Source: Branchiostoma floridae
Lineage: Eukaryota > Chordata > Leptocardii > Amphioxiformes > Branchiostomatidae
Assembly (NCBI RefSeq): GCF_000003815.2
Contig: NC_049979.1
Location: 3,563,520-3,627,519 of the forward strand
Direction of reading: 5' to 3'
Length of the DNA: 64,000 bases
Shown here: in pieces, positions 39,505 through 51,400 of the stretch
Numbering within the stretch: the stretch's first letter is position 1
How the letters are laid out: each line of letters opens with the position of its first letter
Made by a program: the position numbers and the translations under genes
Notes under the pieces: model-generated
Databases searched by the model: none
Told to the model about the DNA's origin: nothing
Seen by the model: the letters and a program-made list of their open reading frames with translations, nothing else

Positions 39505-39765
39505 GCAGGAAATAGCGTTTCAATGGGTCCAGATTTCAACATTTCCCCGGACCTCCATTGCGACGCCTCGCGTCTTTGGTGTCAGACATTGTGTAAATAT
39601 GTCGGGGGAGTACGCCGAAAGCCTTGTGTGTTTTAATAGAAATTCCATCAAACTTGGCCAACAAATTTTGCCCGTCAAAATGCAGGAAATAGCGTTTCAG
39701 AGGGTCAAGATTTCAAAATTTTGGTCGCACAAGCACTTAAAAGAACCCCCCAACCAAAATCCTGG
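39505..39765. repeat. Dispersed repeat (ATGCAGGAAATAGCGTTT family)
   Basis: Two units (about 39509 and 39680) share tgcaggaaatagcgtttca, gggtcnagatttca and cgacgcctcgcg with the array at 5928-6570. Confidence 0.65.
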
Positions 39766-40061
39766 CTACGGGCATGCATACCGTACATCGGTGAACCGGT
39801 GAGTTCACAGAGACGCGTACCAGCAACATGCTGGGTTTAGTCAGTCGCTATTCTTACATGTATGCTGAGCAATCCGCACCGCACTTGCCGGCAACATGCC
39901 CTTTTATTGGCCGCCCTTTTATTGGCCGTCCTCCCGCTAAAAGGGCCTTCAAACGGAAACCGAATAAGCAGGAATCAAGCAGAACCAGCCGGAATGAAGT
40001 ATTTGCAAAATTCTTGCCACATTCGGGGCCATTCGGATGGGAATTCCAAATGGACCTCATA

Positions 40062-40536
40062 TCCCTTTCACATGAGAAAGAATGAGCCCAAATGCCGTCA
40101 GAATGAAAATTAATTTCTATTCCTGGGAATTCGTAGTGTATTCTAGATATTCTCACTGCATTCCGGATATTCTTTTGGCCACATTCTGACAGGAATCGAA
40201 ATGACTTGCCGTTTCGGTTCTTCATCGAATGAGATAAGAATGTTTCTAATAATGTTGGAATGCCATAGAAAGCGGTCAGACTGCAGTTAGAATCGTTAGA
40301 ATGCACTCAGAATCCACTTTGAATGCCATTCGATATGTCTCCACTTCGAATGCACCTGGACAGTTTTTAACATGTTAAAAAATTTCAGGCCAGGCAAAAA
40401 AAAAACGGGCACAAATAGCTGGAATGGAGTGATAATTCCTGAAACACACTACGAATTGGCAGGAATTGACAGGAATAGAAAAGAATCTTAATTCTGACGG
40501 CATTCCGGCTGATTCTTGCTCTCGTGTGAAGGGGGC
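40062..40536. mobile_element. 475-bp MITE with about 85-bp inverted ends
   Basis: The left end (ccctttcacatgagaaagaa, then atgccgtcagaat, aattcgtagtgt) pairs with the right end (ctctcgtgtgaaggggg preceded by attctgacggcattcc). There is no transposase. Confidence 0.8.
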
Positions 40537-42121
40537 TACCGTACATCGCACCGGGGATTTTTGAAGGCATGAAGAAGAGTAACAGGGCGGGTCGAGTTAT
40601 AAGTCGTAACCTAGCCTGGATACCAGACTTTTTCGAGGATCTACACAAGAGAAATCCTCGGCTCCATGGCCAACATGCCCCAAGAAAAGTCAGGCTTCTC
40701 TTCGTTTAAGGGTCTGATAACACGATAGATATTTCTGAGATCTGAGATCTGACTAGACGTCAATTCTGAAGACAAGATGGAAATTTCCTACAACAGTACA
40801 AGTCGTCCCATGCAAAATAAAGGTCCTCTCAGTGCCATGTGCCAACATCCCTTAGTTCCTTCTTGTAAACATCTTTGAAACGCAGTTGTGGTCGTCCATT
40901 CTCTAAGAAGGCTGCCTATGATATGAATAATGAAAAACAATCCAATTGCAAAGTTAAAACTTTATTAGAATAATTGACTATAAATGAAAGGTGACAACGA
41001 AGACAATACTTTTTGCTTCATTTTCGCTATTGGTTTGAATGCATTAATTTACATATTCATTAAGTAAGACTAGTCTAAAACTGAACTCTCTGAACCAGCA
41101 CTTACCTTCCCACCAAACGAATAACAAGTTCAATGTTGAAATTTTATTGCAAACGACGGTGGATCGAAGCTCTCGCGAGCCTTCACCGGCCTTTCCCCTC
41201 GGTGAAAATTACTGTATTGACGTCAAGCAGACTGGTCTACTTACTTTAAGTCTCCTGGGTAGCATTTGGATTGGTCTGTCACAAAACTAGTGAGGTTACT
41301 GTTTTCAGTGTGCCGTCCACTCTACCCATGCCCTAGGTATTTTCCACAGCTCAGAAATTAAAATTGATCCAAATGTTGGCTTCTTATAGCCAGCGTCACG
41401 ATTCAAGCGAATGTCGACCGAATTTGTAAATCGGTCGGACCTCGCCGAAATTCAAAATTTCCCGAACGTCGACTGTATTAGTTGCTGAAAATCTGCCCCG
41501 TTACAATTTGCAGTGCGACCAAAGTGCAAGCTGCACCTATCCTGTTCAGCTAATAGCGTCATTGTTACATGTATCAGCTTATAGACAACAGGAAGAACTT
41601 ACCTGGATGTCCCGAATTTTCGACTTAACAAGTTATAAGCAAATTTGCACCAATCACCTAGACAATTACAGTTATTTTGTTTATTTAGGGCCTGCTGGGA
41701 AAACAAAATGAACATTGGATTTTTTTTTTACTTACGCCCTACAGACTTGTTTCGCCAATTATGTTCAGAAACGATCGCGATCCATTTGCTAGACGAATTT
41801 TCTGCTACGGAGGACATGTACAGCGCGTTTAGACTGACCAGTTTAGACAGGGCGGTGTCACTCTTTTGGCAATAGCTCTGTAAATAACTTATGAGTTGAT
41901 CTCACACTTTCTGTGGCCATACTAACATGACATGATTTGCAGTGGGGCTAGTTATATATCATGGCTTAACAATGTGTTCTAATTTGAGGTTCATGTACTG
42001 GATGCTCGGGTTGGTTTGAAATCGCTGGGAGTACCGCGGGGTTTCGCCCTTTACTGTAGCGCGTAAACTGCCCGTAACGGCTATGATAAAAAGGGCAAAG
42101 CGAGTCGAGAATGATCATCTG
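40537..42121. other. Upstream region of the peptide-precursor gene
   Basis: No exon is recognised. It contains solitary hairpin-element ends (tagcctggataccag near 40613). Confidence 0.35.
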
Positions 42122-42258
42122 TACTCTTCAAGCAGCAGAGGTTGAATCGCGCAGACATAGTAGTAGTCAGAAAAATTACACGGGGAGCGCCTGTGTAATT
42201 TTAACCGACTACGGTAGTACTACTATATCTCCGCGACTCAACCTCTGCTTGTAGAGTA
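42122..42258. mobile_element. Hairpin MITE (TACTC..CAAGCAGAGG family), copy 1
   Basis: tactcttcaagcagcagagg pairs with cctctgcttgtagagta, and tagtagtag/actac pair inside. It ends 73 bp before the precursor ATG. The ends match those of 59111-59316. Confidence 0.75.
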
Positions 42259-42331
42259 GATCATCTGTTCAACCTGAAAACTAATTATGTTGATAACTCT
42301 ATGTCATCGATTCTGCAGCTCAAGTGGAAAG

Positions 42332-44043
42332 ATGCAGCTGTTCTTTACTGCAAGCCTTTTTGTCATGCTGGGCCTTCTGGCTTATGGGAGCTCTGGGGCT
42401 CCGACGGCTCTTCGATCCTCTGGGAACGATGACAATGCGGACGATGGAGAGCTGCTTTCTCAACTGAGAACCATAATGGAGAAAGAACAATCTTATGAAG
42501 GTATGAAAACCTATCATTTTTGTTCAAATACACATACGAGTATGCCTTATGTTTATTAATTTTTTATTATTAGCCAAGTCATTTTGTAGCTTTTCAAAAG
42601 TTAATGCAAATGTTTTCGACAGGCAATGGAGACGAGGACAATGCCGACCCCGGGGATGTGTATGCCGCGTCTCAGACAGAGAAGCGAGGTTCCAAGAACA
42701 AGTTTGGCAAAGGAGGGAAAATAGTGGGGAATATAATTGGGGGTTTGCTCAATGGAGTTCTGGGGGGCGCCATGGGAGGATCTGAGAAGAAAAGACAAAC
42801 TTATGGAGGTAAAACTTTCCGTTTTTTGGTAGTACACGTACTGTTCAATATGTTAGTTAAAATTAATTGTTTCTTCTTTTGTACCAATATTTAATCAGTG
42901 TTACTGGCGAAAAACAACGGATGTTATTTGAAATGTCTGACCGTTGTTGGTGAATGCAAATACATATAGAAAAATTGTGTATGATCCAAGTCGTATTCTT
43001 GACTTTTGGAAGACATTTACAATGTACATTGTACGAGTTGCCCAAAGTAATGGTGCGTGTGATTGGTAAAGTTCTGGGGGGGCAAACTGATTGAAGGATC
43101 TGAGGAGAAAAGACAAAGTTATGAAGATAAAACTTATTTTTGGAACTATATATTCGTACTGTTAAGAAGCATTAAGGTTAAGGCCTTGTGTTAACGTATC
43201 TTTTACTCATTTTGCCGGTCTTGCAGGCATAGCAATGGCGTCACTTGTGATACGTATTGTAATTGTGCACTTTTTTTATACACAGCCAATGGAGACGAGG
43301 ACGACGTCGAGGGTCCTGATGTGGAGGACTTGGAAGATCTGCTGTTAGGGCTGGAGCTGGTCGAGGAGCTCAATTCATTGGAGGAGGAAGACTCCGATGG
43401 AGGTAAAACCTACTAAAACATGATTTAAAAAGGATTCTTTGTTTGTTTAGCCACGTAATCTACTGGCCTTCCAATGACTGTGCAATGTACAATGTAGCTT
43501 ACGCATTGTGCAAATGATTTACACGATGGAAACGAGGCCAATGGCGGTGCAAGCCCTGGTGGGGGGGGGGGGGGGGGTGCATTAAGCGCCACAGTTGAAC
43601 AAGCTTGGTTTGTTGGGGAAATTTGGAGGGAAAAGAAAAAGAGCCAATAAAAGGTTTTGGAAAAGTGGCAGTTGGGGGTCTTCTGCCAGTACTGGTGGAC
43701 AAGCTCATCCCAATCCAGAAGAAAAAACAATCTGATTTAGATACAGTCTGTATGTGTTTTTAAAGCCAAGTATAGATTTAAAACACAAAGGAGAATGCTA
43801 TATAGGTTCAGGTATCTTTAAAAAATTCAAACATTTTGTTACTTTTCAATTTCGGTCTGATGTCGCTCACCTATTGTACAAATGTTTGACACAGGCAATG
43901 GAGACGAGGACAGTGCCGACCTTGTGGGGGAGAATGCCGCCTCTCAGACAGAGAAGCGCGGGTTTTTGAATAAGTTGAAAAAAGGAGGGAAAATAGGGGG
44001 CAAAATACTCGGGGGTGTGCTAGATGGAATTCTGGGACGCTAG
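42332..44043 (+). CDS. Secreted precursor of two cationic glycine-rich antimicrobial-like peptides
   Basis: Exons 42332-42500, 42623-42808, 43286-43402 and 43895-44043 join in phase 1 at every intron (206 aa). The start is M at 42332, which begins a clean signal peptide (residues 1 to about 23, LFVMLGLLAYGSSGA). Exons 2 and 4 are homologous modules. Each has an acidic spacer (GNGDED.AD), a conserved SQTEKRG dibasic cleavage site, then a basic Gly-rich amphipathic segment. Peptide 1 is residues 79-111 (four Lys, repeated GG/GxxxG, closed by KKR at 112-114). Peptide 2 is residues 180-205/206 (five Lys, one Asp), ending ILGR: trimming Arg would leave a Gly amide donor. Exon 3 is an acidic spacer alone (residues 119-157). 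This layout is that of a multi-peptide AMP prohormone processed in the secretory pathway. I recognise no family; a neuropeptide precursor is the main alternative. Confidence 0.8.
43052..43135 (+). pseudogene. Decayed copy of peptide-precursor exon 2 (3' part)
   Basis: gttctgggggg, ggatctgaggagaaaagaca, agttatgaagataaaact matches the end of exon 2 and its donor. The donor G-GT has become G-AT and the frame is broken by a G-run. Confidence 0.8.
43510..43735 (+). pseudogene. Decayed peptide module between exons 3 and 4
   Basis: caaatgatttacacgatgga, acgaggccaatggc matches the acceptor and start of exon 4/2, with the acceptor lost (acag to acga). A poly-G run follows, then ttgaacaagcttggtttgtt..gggaaatttggaggg, which in one frame recalls the LNKL..GGK peptide core. 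It has in-frame stops in other frames and no intact splice sites. Confidence 0.6.
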
Positions 44044-44138
44044 TAGCCTGGGTACCTTCATGGTCGGTTAACACCCCCCCCCCCCCCCATTGGAGTCTGG
44101 TAAACTGCCTACTAGGAAGGGTACCAAGGCTACTACAC
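44041..44138. mobile_element. Hairpin element of the TAGCCTGGGTACC family
   Basis: tagtagcctgggtacc pairs with gggtaccaaggctacta around a C-run. Relatives are at 53613-53720 and 59905-60004. It begins at the stop codon of the peptide precursor and so probably lies in its 3' UTR. Confidence 0.65.
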
Positions 44139-44285
44139 CAGTAACTAGGGTATAAACAGATTTTATTCTTTTGTGTCGATGCGGCACTGGATTTTTTTTT
44201 AGTATGGTTAGCTGAAGTCTTATAGGCTGAATTTGCTCGAACCTTTCTTGTTTTATCATCAATTCGTTGCTTTTTTTGTTTATTG

Positions 44286-44713
44286 TAGGGGTGGGTACAA
44301 TACCATTGGTCTTGTTGGACCGGTCCGGAAAAACCGGACCTGAAACAAAAAGCATTGGACCGGATTTTGGACCGATTAGAGAATGAATAGATTATCCCGG
44401 AAAGTTGTCACGTGTTTTGGAGCTTACCGATTCAACAAAATAACAAGAGCTAGGAAGAGGAAAGTTGACAGTCATTTTCACCAACTTTTTACAGTCAAAC
44501 TTGGTATAAGCTAACAGAGGCATTAGTGTTGTTAACAAGAACGGATAGAATTTCAAAACGTTAGAAGTCGGGTACTCATCAAACAGATTCCTTTGTAGCG
44601 AAATTGACCATCTTTTTGAGTATTACTCATTCACAAAACTTAGTTTTCATGGACAATTAGGTTCGGACCTGAACCTGGTCTTCTTGTCCCTAAATTACTT
44701 GTACCAATACCCA
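44286..44713. mobile_element. Possible hAT-like MITE (GGGGTGGGTA family)
   Basis: Starts taggggtgggtacaatacc and ends ttgtaccaatacccaca, with ggaccggtccgg and ggacctgaa motifs inside. The same motifs are at 22622 and 63890. Confidence 0.6.
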
Positions 44714-44849
44714 CATTTAGTGTATTGGGATGGGTTTCCAACACGTATATGTATGTATGTAGTACATTCAAGAAAAATATTTTAACCGACCCACTGGAGA
44801 TCCTAGGGGTGTGTTCAGGCAACCCTTGAGTCTTTGTGTATTTGGACCT

Positions 44850-45250
44850 TGTGATGAGAAACGAGTCTCTTAACATCTGCATCTTGTTTAGCATTGGTAT
44901 ATCATCTCCAGTGCATTTATTGAAATTGTGCCATCTCACACGATGAGCACATAGTCTGATAAATAAGTCAGACCTCTTGATGAGAAAACAGTTGTTTAAC
45001 ATCTGCATATTGCTCATCATTGGTATGTCATCTTCAGTGCATTTATGGGAATTGTCCCAATACAAAGATTGAGTTTGAAATGTGTGCATTAGTTATCTGG
45101 GAACGATTAAGCATATAGGAAACGAAACGTGCAAGTAAGGACCTTGTGATGACAAAACAACTGCATAACATATTGTTTAGCATCGGTATGTCATCTTCGA
45201 TGCTTTTACAGATGTTGGATCATCACAAAGATTAAGTTTTTAGGTTGTGC
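44850..45250. repeat. Three diverged tandem units of about 130 bp
   Basis: Units share gaccttgtgatgaraaaac, acatctgcatnttgttnagc, attggtatgtcatcttcagtg and tcacaaagattaagttt. A 149-codon open frame across them (minus strand) repeats with the DNA and looks non-coding. Confidence 0.7.
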
Positions 45251-46330
45251 TCGCTATTATGTGGATTTTAGGGATTAAATTTGTAAGTAAGGGACAGCTC
45301 TGTGATTAGCAAGTGTATAACATCTGTTGTTTCAAGGAAAGTGTCTTTCATCTCTGATTGTGTCAGTCAGTTGTCAGATTGGTTTATCATAGACTGTCTT
45401 TAGTTCTTATTATTCTTCAATTTGTAAGCAACGTTAATGTTAGGGTACACCAGGCAAGAGAAGTACAATGTGATGGGGTGAACGTGTTCAACACCTGTTT
45501 GGTTGTAATTGCATGATCTATAGAATACCATGGTTACAAAGGGCAAGTTTATTCTGATTCCACCAGAATGGCTCTCATCACAGAGCTACAGCTCTTTGAA
45601 TATGTACCAAGCTTTAATGTTTTAAGTTTTAATAGTTTGATACAATGTGTGGCTTCATTTAGACCAAGTAGGCACCTGGCGATCAGTATTTGTTATCACC
45701 TAGGGAGCACCTGAATCAAGGAAGAAAATCTTGTCAAGGTGTTTTGGAAACATCTGAAGTGCGTTGTAATACAAGTAATAATATGACAGGTGTATGACAA
45801 GTAAAGAAACACAACCTGTCTTGTCAGAACAGATAAGGTGCAGGTAAGCACAAGAAACACCTGCGCACCTCTAATTCTACCTGTACTAATCTGTACATGC
45901 AAATGGTATTTCAAGTCTAGCTATATGTCAACATTAGAACTTGTTCACGTTTGTTCTTATAGCTGACTTGTTACCCTAAGGCTAGCTGTACTTATACGGT
46001 TTCCTTAGTCTCTACAATTGTGCTGAGCAGCGCGACGCATAAATATTCCATCAAATTGTCTCCCGGTGTAGCAATACAAATCGCCATGATTTAAGCAACA
46101 ATACTTTGAGTGCTTTTGTATTGAGGTAGTATGTAGGTAAACAAGAATGAAACTATAACATCTTCATGTATGTGCTAATAAAATCCTCCTGTGAAGTCCG
46201 AGGAGGAAGACAGTCAGCAACTTTTGTTTCGCTGCTGTGAAAAATTCTTGAACATACCAGAATAAAGTACAACATGTGGTTTCAACTCCAGCTTGCAAGA
46301 TATGCTTTGTTTGTGGTAGTGGATAGGACT
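45251..46330. other. Intergenic, no gene seen
   Basis: AT-rich unique-looking sequence. AATAAA signals at about 46176 and 46261 are far from any supported coding end. Confidence 0.4.
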
Positions 46331-46334
46331 TTAT

Positions 46335-46518
46335 GTAAGTGGGTGAGCGTCAGGGTGAGTAAGTGAGTGATAAAGTGATTGAGTGAGTGACTGACTGAAT
46401 GAGTTAGTGAGTGAGTAAGTGATTGACTGAATGAGTTAGTGAGTGAGTGAATGAGTGTTAATGTGAGTGAGTGAGTGAGTGAGTGAGTGAGTGAGTGAGT
46501 GAGTGTGAATGTGAGTGA
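46335..46518. repeat. (GTGA)n microsatellite with interruptions
   Basis: gagtgagtgagtgag runs, followed by CA-rich tracts (cacacacaaca). Confidence 0.9.
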
Positions 46519-47062
46519 GACCCATAATGATCGGAGGAAACGAAGCAAACTTTCCCACCACCTCCCACCCTCCCCCCACACACACAACACACACGCACAC
46601 AACACACACGAAGAAGAAAAATCAAAGAATTTATACACACATCTGCAAATCACCTCCCCTACAAATAACCCCTGAGGCCCCCTTCTCACTAGACAGCGAT
46701 GGCGGAACCACCAAGGTTGGTTTTATGTGGCTCTTGCATTTGTAACTGGAATATGATGCACGGTTTTAAAGTGTGATTTAAAACGTGAACTAAAGTGTGA
46801 ACTAACAGAATTTGTTCGTAATGTACGTAATTAATTGAACGATCGGTCAGAATTTGGTCATTCGGTTTCCGCAGATTCTCGTTAAAATAGCAAAGGTACG
46901 AGGGTAACAATAATCAAAGTCTACATGAAATTAATCTCCAAGTAAATTTAGATGTTGAGACGGAAGATGGCAAGCCTTCCCCTTGGACGATAAAAGCCTC
47001 GCGGTCAGAAATAATTACTATATTCCATCTCAGTCAACAGAGGCAGAACATGGCAACTTCAA

Positions 47063-47572
47063 GTGCAGGGCAAGAAACTGTCTTCCTCCAGTCATGAGTA
47101 CCTCCGTGAGGATCTGCCTCCTTTTCTGACTACTAAGTCCACGTGTGTTAGTTTTTTCATCTACCTGTCACACTGCCATGTATGCGATGGAAATGTGGGC
47201 TATGACGCACTTCTAGATGCCAGAAGAGTGGAGAGAATGGACTTGGCGATTTTCAGGGATGTAGACGGCAGGGTAGCAGCTAAAGAGGAAGTGGGATCAG
47301 ACATCAAATACAGCAGGACGATTCGACATGTGGACTGCCAATTGCTTTTGCCACCCAATAGGATGTCAGCAAGGTGTGACAGGTGTATAACGTACGGCCA
47401 CTATTTACGTGGTGCAGCCGCAAACATCAGAGGCAAACAGGGCACAAGCATTTCGCAGGACATTTCGCACGATGCCCCAATACCCCAGAAGCATTTGCAA
47501 GGGGAGCAGCTCAAAGTCAAATCCGAAGTCAGTGATTCCCAGATGAAGAGAAAATACCAAAAAGTCCTGTAA
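47063..47572 (+). CDS. Unrecognised ORF, possible 3'-terminal exon
   Basis: A 169-codon frame with a stop at 47572 and AATAAA about 65 nt later (about 47638) looks like a gene end. It contains a CxxC..Y pattern (ARCDRCITYGHYLRG) and an earlier CHVCDG, and closes with a Lys/Gln-rich tail. The CxxC..Y..LR arrangement reminds me of zinc-binding segments in transposase-derived proteins, but this is weak. The start is uncertain: M at 47063 may be internal to an exon beginning earlier. It converges tail-to-tail with NAAA. Confidence 0.4.
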   Translation: MQGKKLSSSSHEYLREDLPPFLTTKSTCVSFFIYLSHCHVCDGNVGYDALLDARRVERMDLAIFRDVDGRVAAKEEVGSDIKYSRTIRHVDCQLLLPPNRMSARCDRCITYGHYLRGAAANIRGKQGTSISQDISHDAPIPQKHLQGEQLKVKSEVSDSQMKRKYQKVL

Positions 47573-47671
47573 CCTTCTTACTTGATCTGATGTTGTCAAA
47601 AGTAATCATATCATAGCTAAGTATCTATCAGTCAGTCAATAAAGGCAAATGATGTTGGTAGATTGATGAAA

Positions 47672-47677
47672 GTTTAT
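47672..47677 (-). terminator. Possible poly(A) signal for NAAA
   Basis: TTTATT on the plus strand, about 730 nt beyond the NAAA stop. It is the only canonical signal noticed in that 3' flank; 47680-48409 has no gene. Confidence 0.35.
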
Positions 47678-48409
47678 TCTCTGTCAGCATATGTCATTTT
47701 AGGCAAGAATAGCACTTAAAAATTTTACAATTTTTAATCTTCATATTTGAGATCTATTAAAACACCCAAACACAGACAATTTTTGTAGCAAAAATCTTTT
47801 TAAAAGCTATTTTTACATTCTAGCCGTGGTTGCATAGTTCATATCATAAAAATAACACATTCTATACCAATAGTACCATGTATATCAGTGGTTAACATTA
47901 ACGTGTTGTACTATTATAAGTGCATCTTGAGGCCCCAGATCGTGCAGAGTTAATTACAAAATATAACACATTCACGTTCAAGTGAAAGTCACATTTTTGA
48001 GTGCAACATGAGCCCAGAACTTTCACTCTTTCACACATTATGGACGTCCAATAGAACTGAATGGTCTACAATAGTGGGGTGTATCAAGCCATCTCCAAGC
48101 AGATGTTGGGTCCAACCGAGTTCTGGCCCAACATTTATAACAGAGATGCAAAACCAGCCGTCAAGCTTACATCTGCTTGATGATTATTTGTCCCAATCTA
48201 TTTTTCTTACATGAGTATGTAATCTGGGGACCTTCCCACTTCTTACATCACCAAATGCCTTGCTACCCTGGGTTAAAGATTAAAAGTTCATTGCACATCT
48301 GTACCTGGGAAATGCAACAATAATTTTTTCTGCAAGATTTAAAACTCTAAGGACAACCTCACTTCCCCTTACAATAAAATTAAAAGTAGTGGCGGCCTCA
48401 GACATTGCC

Positions 48410-51400
48410 CTAGGGCTTCTGACCCGCGGCCTGTGCCTCTGGCCAGCGTACCCAGGTGTTGTAGACCTGCGGCTGTGCTGCGCTCATAATGGCTGTGTAG
48501 GTAGTGTGCCTGCAACATGAGACATTGTCAGAGATCAATCTCCAGAGAACCATTAATGCAGTCCGAAAAATTAATCATTAAAGATCTTTTCACTGGAGGT
48601 TCCTTGAAGCGGTTGCCTATCACACATGGTGTTTCACATTTGCATACAACTATCTATAATGATTGTATGTTTATAGATGTAGAAGGACTTCAATCACGTA
48701 ATCTGTATTCTCAATTCTGACCCTTACCTCTAGATATTCTCTCATGACCTCAGTGACATGCGATAAGCAGACAGAGTTGAATTTTTCATGAATACAAAAA
48801 AATCCTCAAACAAACAAACGTTAAATATGGGGTGAACATTATATGACATATGGAGTTCACCCAAGACACAATAAGACACTGCTGCAAGCCAGTAAGTTCA
48901 TAATGTTTATCATTTAATTACTTATTTATTTATTTACTCCTACAAGCAGGATGTAATCTAAGCAGTTGGAACAACTATATATTAAGATAACTCACCTGTT
49001 CAGCACCTTTGGAACAGACAGCACCTATATATATGAAATAGATATATAAAAATACAGGTTTTCAAATGTTAATTGAGAAACTGTTGCATCCAAATATGTA
49101 AATTCATGATCTATCTATCTATTTCTCTTAGAATAAGTCTAAAGGTTTATCAGTTTTGGTCGCAGAAGTTTTAAAAAACAATTTCTGATATAAATTGTCA
49201 TGTATCTTGATCCCAATAATAGTATTAGAAATCATGTGTACTGTATTACTACCCTTTGTATCTATATGCCTGTACTAAGCCCGATAGGGCATGAATGCGG
49301 AATAAAGGTTATTATTATTATTATTATTATTATAATAATGCTCCAACCCGGGTTGACCAGGTCAACCCACTCCTCTCAGTGTTGGATTCTCTCTTACATG
49401 TTGTCTCAGTTTGACACTCTGTTGACTTAAGATGGCCCAGGGCATATGAGCGCTACTTTCAAAGTCCTGTAGGAAAATTGTCATAACTCCGTCATAGAAG
49501 CTTGAAAATGCCTCAAATCTGGTGTATACGAAAAACACAACTATAAGAATGCAAACATGAGTCATTTATGAAGTTACATACTCTGAATTTTGAGATATTA
49601 CAATTTATTATGATGTATAATTTTTTCAACAAAATGTAGTCTAGAAAACCATTCCCAACGCGCAAATTACATGAATTTTTTTTAGTACATACTTACATAT
49701 GTTCCCTTTCAGAAGTAGTGAGATTTATTGAGAAACATGTTCCTGCTCTGTGAAAAATATTGATTTTTTCACATTTATGCATATAATTTTAGGGTACCTT
49801 TTTCTATAATCACCTTATAACTCAAAACAAAGACCATATACAATATATTCAACTACACCTGAGTGTAGAACAGGACATTTCCAACGATTTAATTTCCTTT
49901 TCAATCATTCTAAGTCATTGCTACCGTTTTCTACAAAGGTTTGAAGTTTGTACCATCAATTTTTACCCTGTAAGCCATGTTTTAGTAAATCTGCCCATCA
50001 CTCAACGTGACAGGTCGTAATTAGCACCTCCATGGGAAGGAATTAGCTGTAATTTGCACTTGTGCCATGACAAAAGAACCAAGGTTTATTGTTATGCGTA
50101 GACTAGTCTGTTGGTATAAACAGTTGTTTTGTAGCAAGATTGTTATTATGCTCATAGAACGAGAAAAGTTTTAGGCAGTCTTAGAGAATCAGTCTCTCTA
50201 TTTACGTTGGAGATGGATTCTACAAGATGCACATCCAGAAAGCCGTACAAAATGTAAAAGTAGGGTTCAAGCGCCACCAACTGGGCCGGGCATTTTGGCC
50301 CCGCAGCGCGGCTTTGAATCCCTGGTGTCAAGAGACTGTGCTATTCGGCAAAAACTCAGCAAAATTCGCTCAAAGCAAGTCCGACTTGGCCTCTGTTGCA
50401 GTCTTCGAACGGGGCTGGTTTTTATTGGGGATGGGGGGGGGGTGGGGGTTGGTTCGCGATTTTCAACTTTTAGCTACGTTTTCATGCGCCGGGAAAGGGG
50501 TTTTGCCCAAGGAGCTTGGTTTGCCGAGGAAGGGAGTTTGCCGTGGCATAAGATAGCATCATTAGCTTGGGAAGGAAGGCGGAGGCTAATGAAACTCCTC
50601 ACTAATACTATCTTATGCTACCGCAAGTTCTGCTTGGAGATAAGTTACTGTATATAGCTCAGATATTAACCCCCTTGTTCAATACATTACAACCTCCTTG
50701 ACTCAATACTGCCAAACTGGGGTATGAAATGACGCGATTTTGGTCCAACAATTTTTTCGAACGCTCCAGAATAGAACAGAGAGCCAAATTGTGTGCTTTG
50801 AGAAGTAAGACATAATACGGGTTGCTATAGTTTGCATGAAATAGTGTATAAAACTGACCATGAGAACAACAAATCATTAGACAATACTATGCAATCTACA
50901 GCCATAATGATTCTGGCCTGTCGCCATGTTTGTTATCATTACTGATTAGAATGTTTGTTTAGGGCTGTCAGAGTAAAATTGCCCATGATGAAAAGAATTT
51001 TAAATCCACCCAAATGCACGTACAGTATACTTCGATGTGTAAACTTTTGTAGAAAAACGTGAAAAAAGTGCCATTGGTCTCCTCCTTCTATATTTCCCCC
51101 AAGACAATTGTACATAAGTTGTGTTATTTGGAGGTTGGTCCAGGCAGACAACCATATATATGATCTAGGCCGATAAAGGAAAATAACCACACTAATTCAA
51201 CTCGTATGTTCTTTTCTTTTTATAGCTAGAATCCTGTGCTTCCCTTATCAGAAACGCCCATGTTGGTGAAATGCCCTTTCCCCGGCCGTTATATTGGGCA
51301 AAAAAGTCTGGTCATTTAGGGCAAGGAGTTTATATAGAAATATATAGGGTATCTTCTATTTAATGTGTTTATGTTGTGCTGTGCTCTTTTGCAGTTTACC

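Noticed and set aside
39854-40306. 150-codon minus-strand open frame
   Set aside because: It runs through the terminal inverted repeat of a MITE. There is no domain or start context.
44640-45089. 149-codon minus-strand open frame
   Set aside because: It follows a diverged 130-bp tandem repeat, has no splice or domain evidence, and its protein repeats in step with the DNA.
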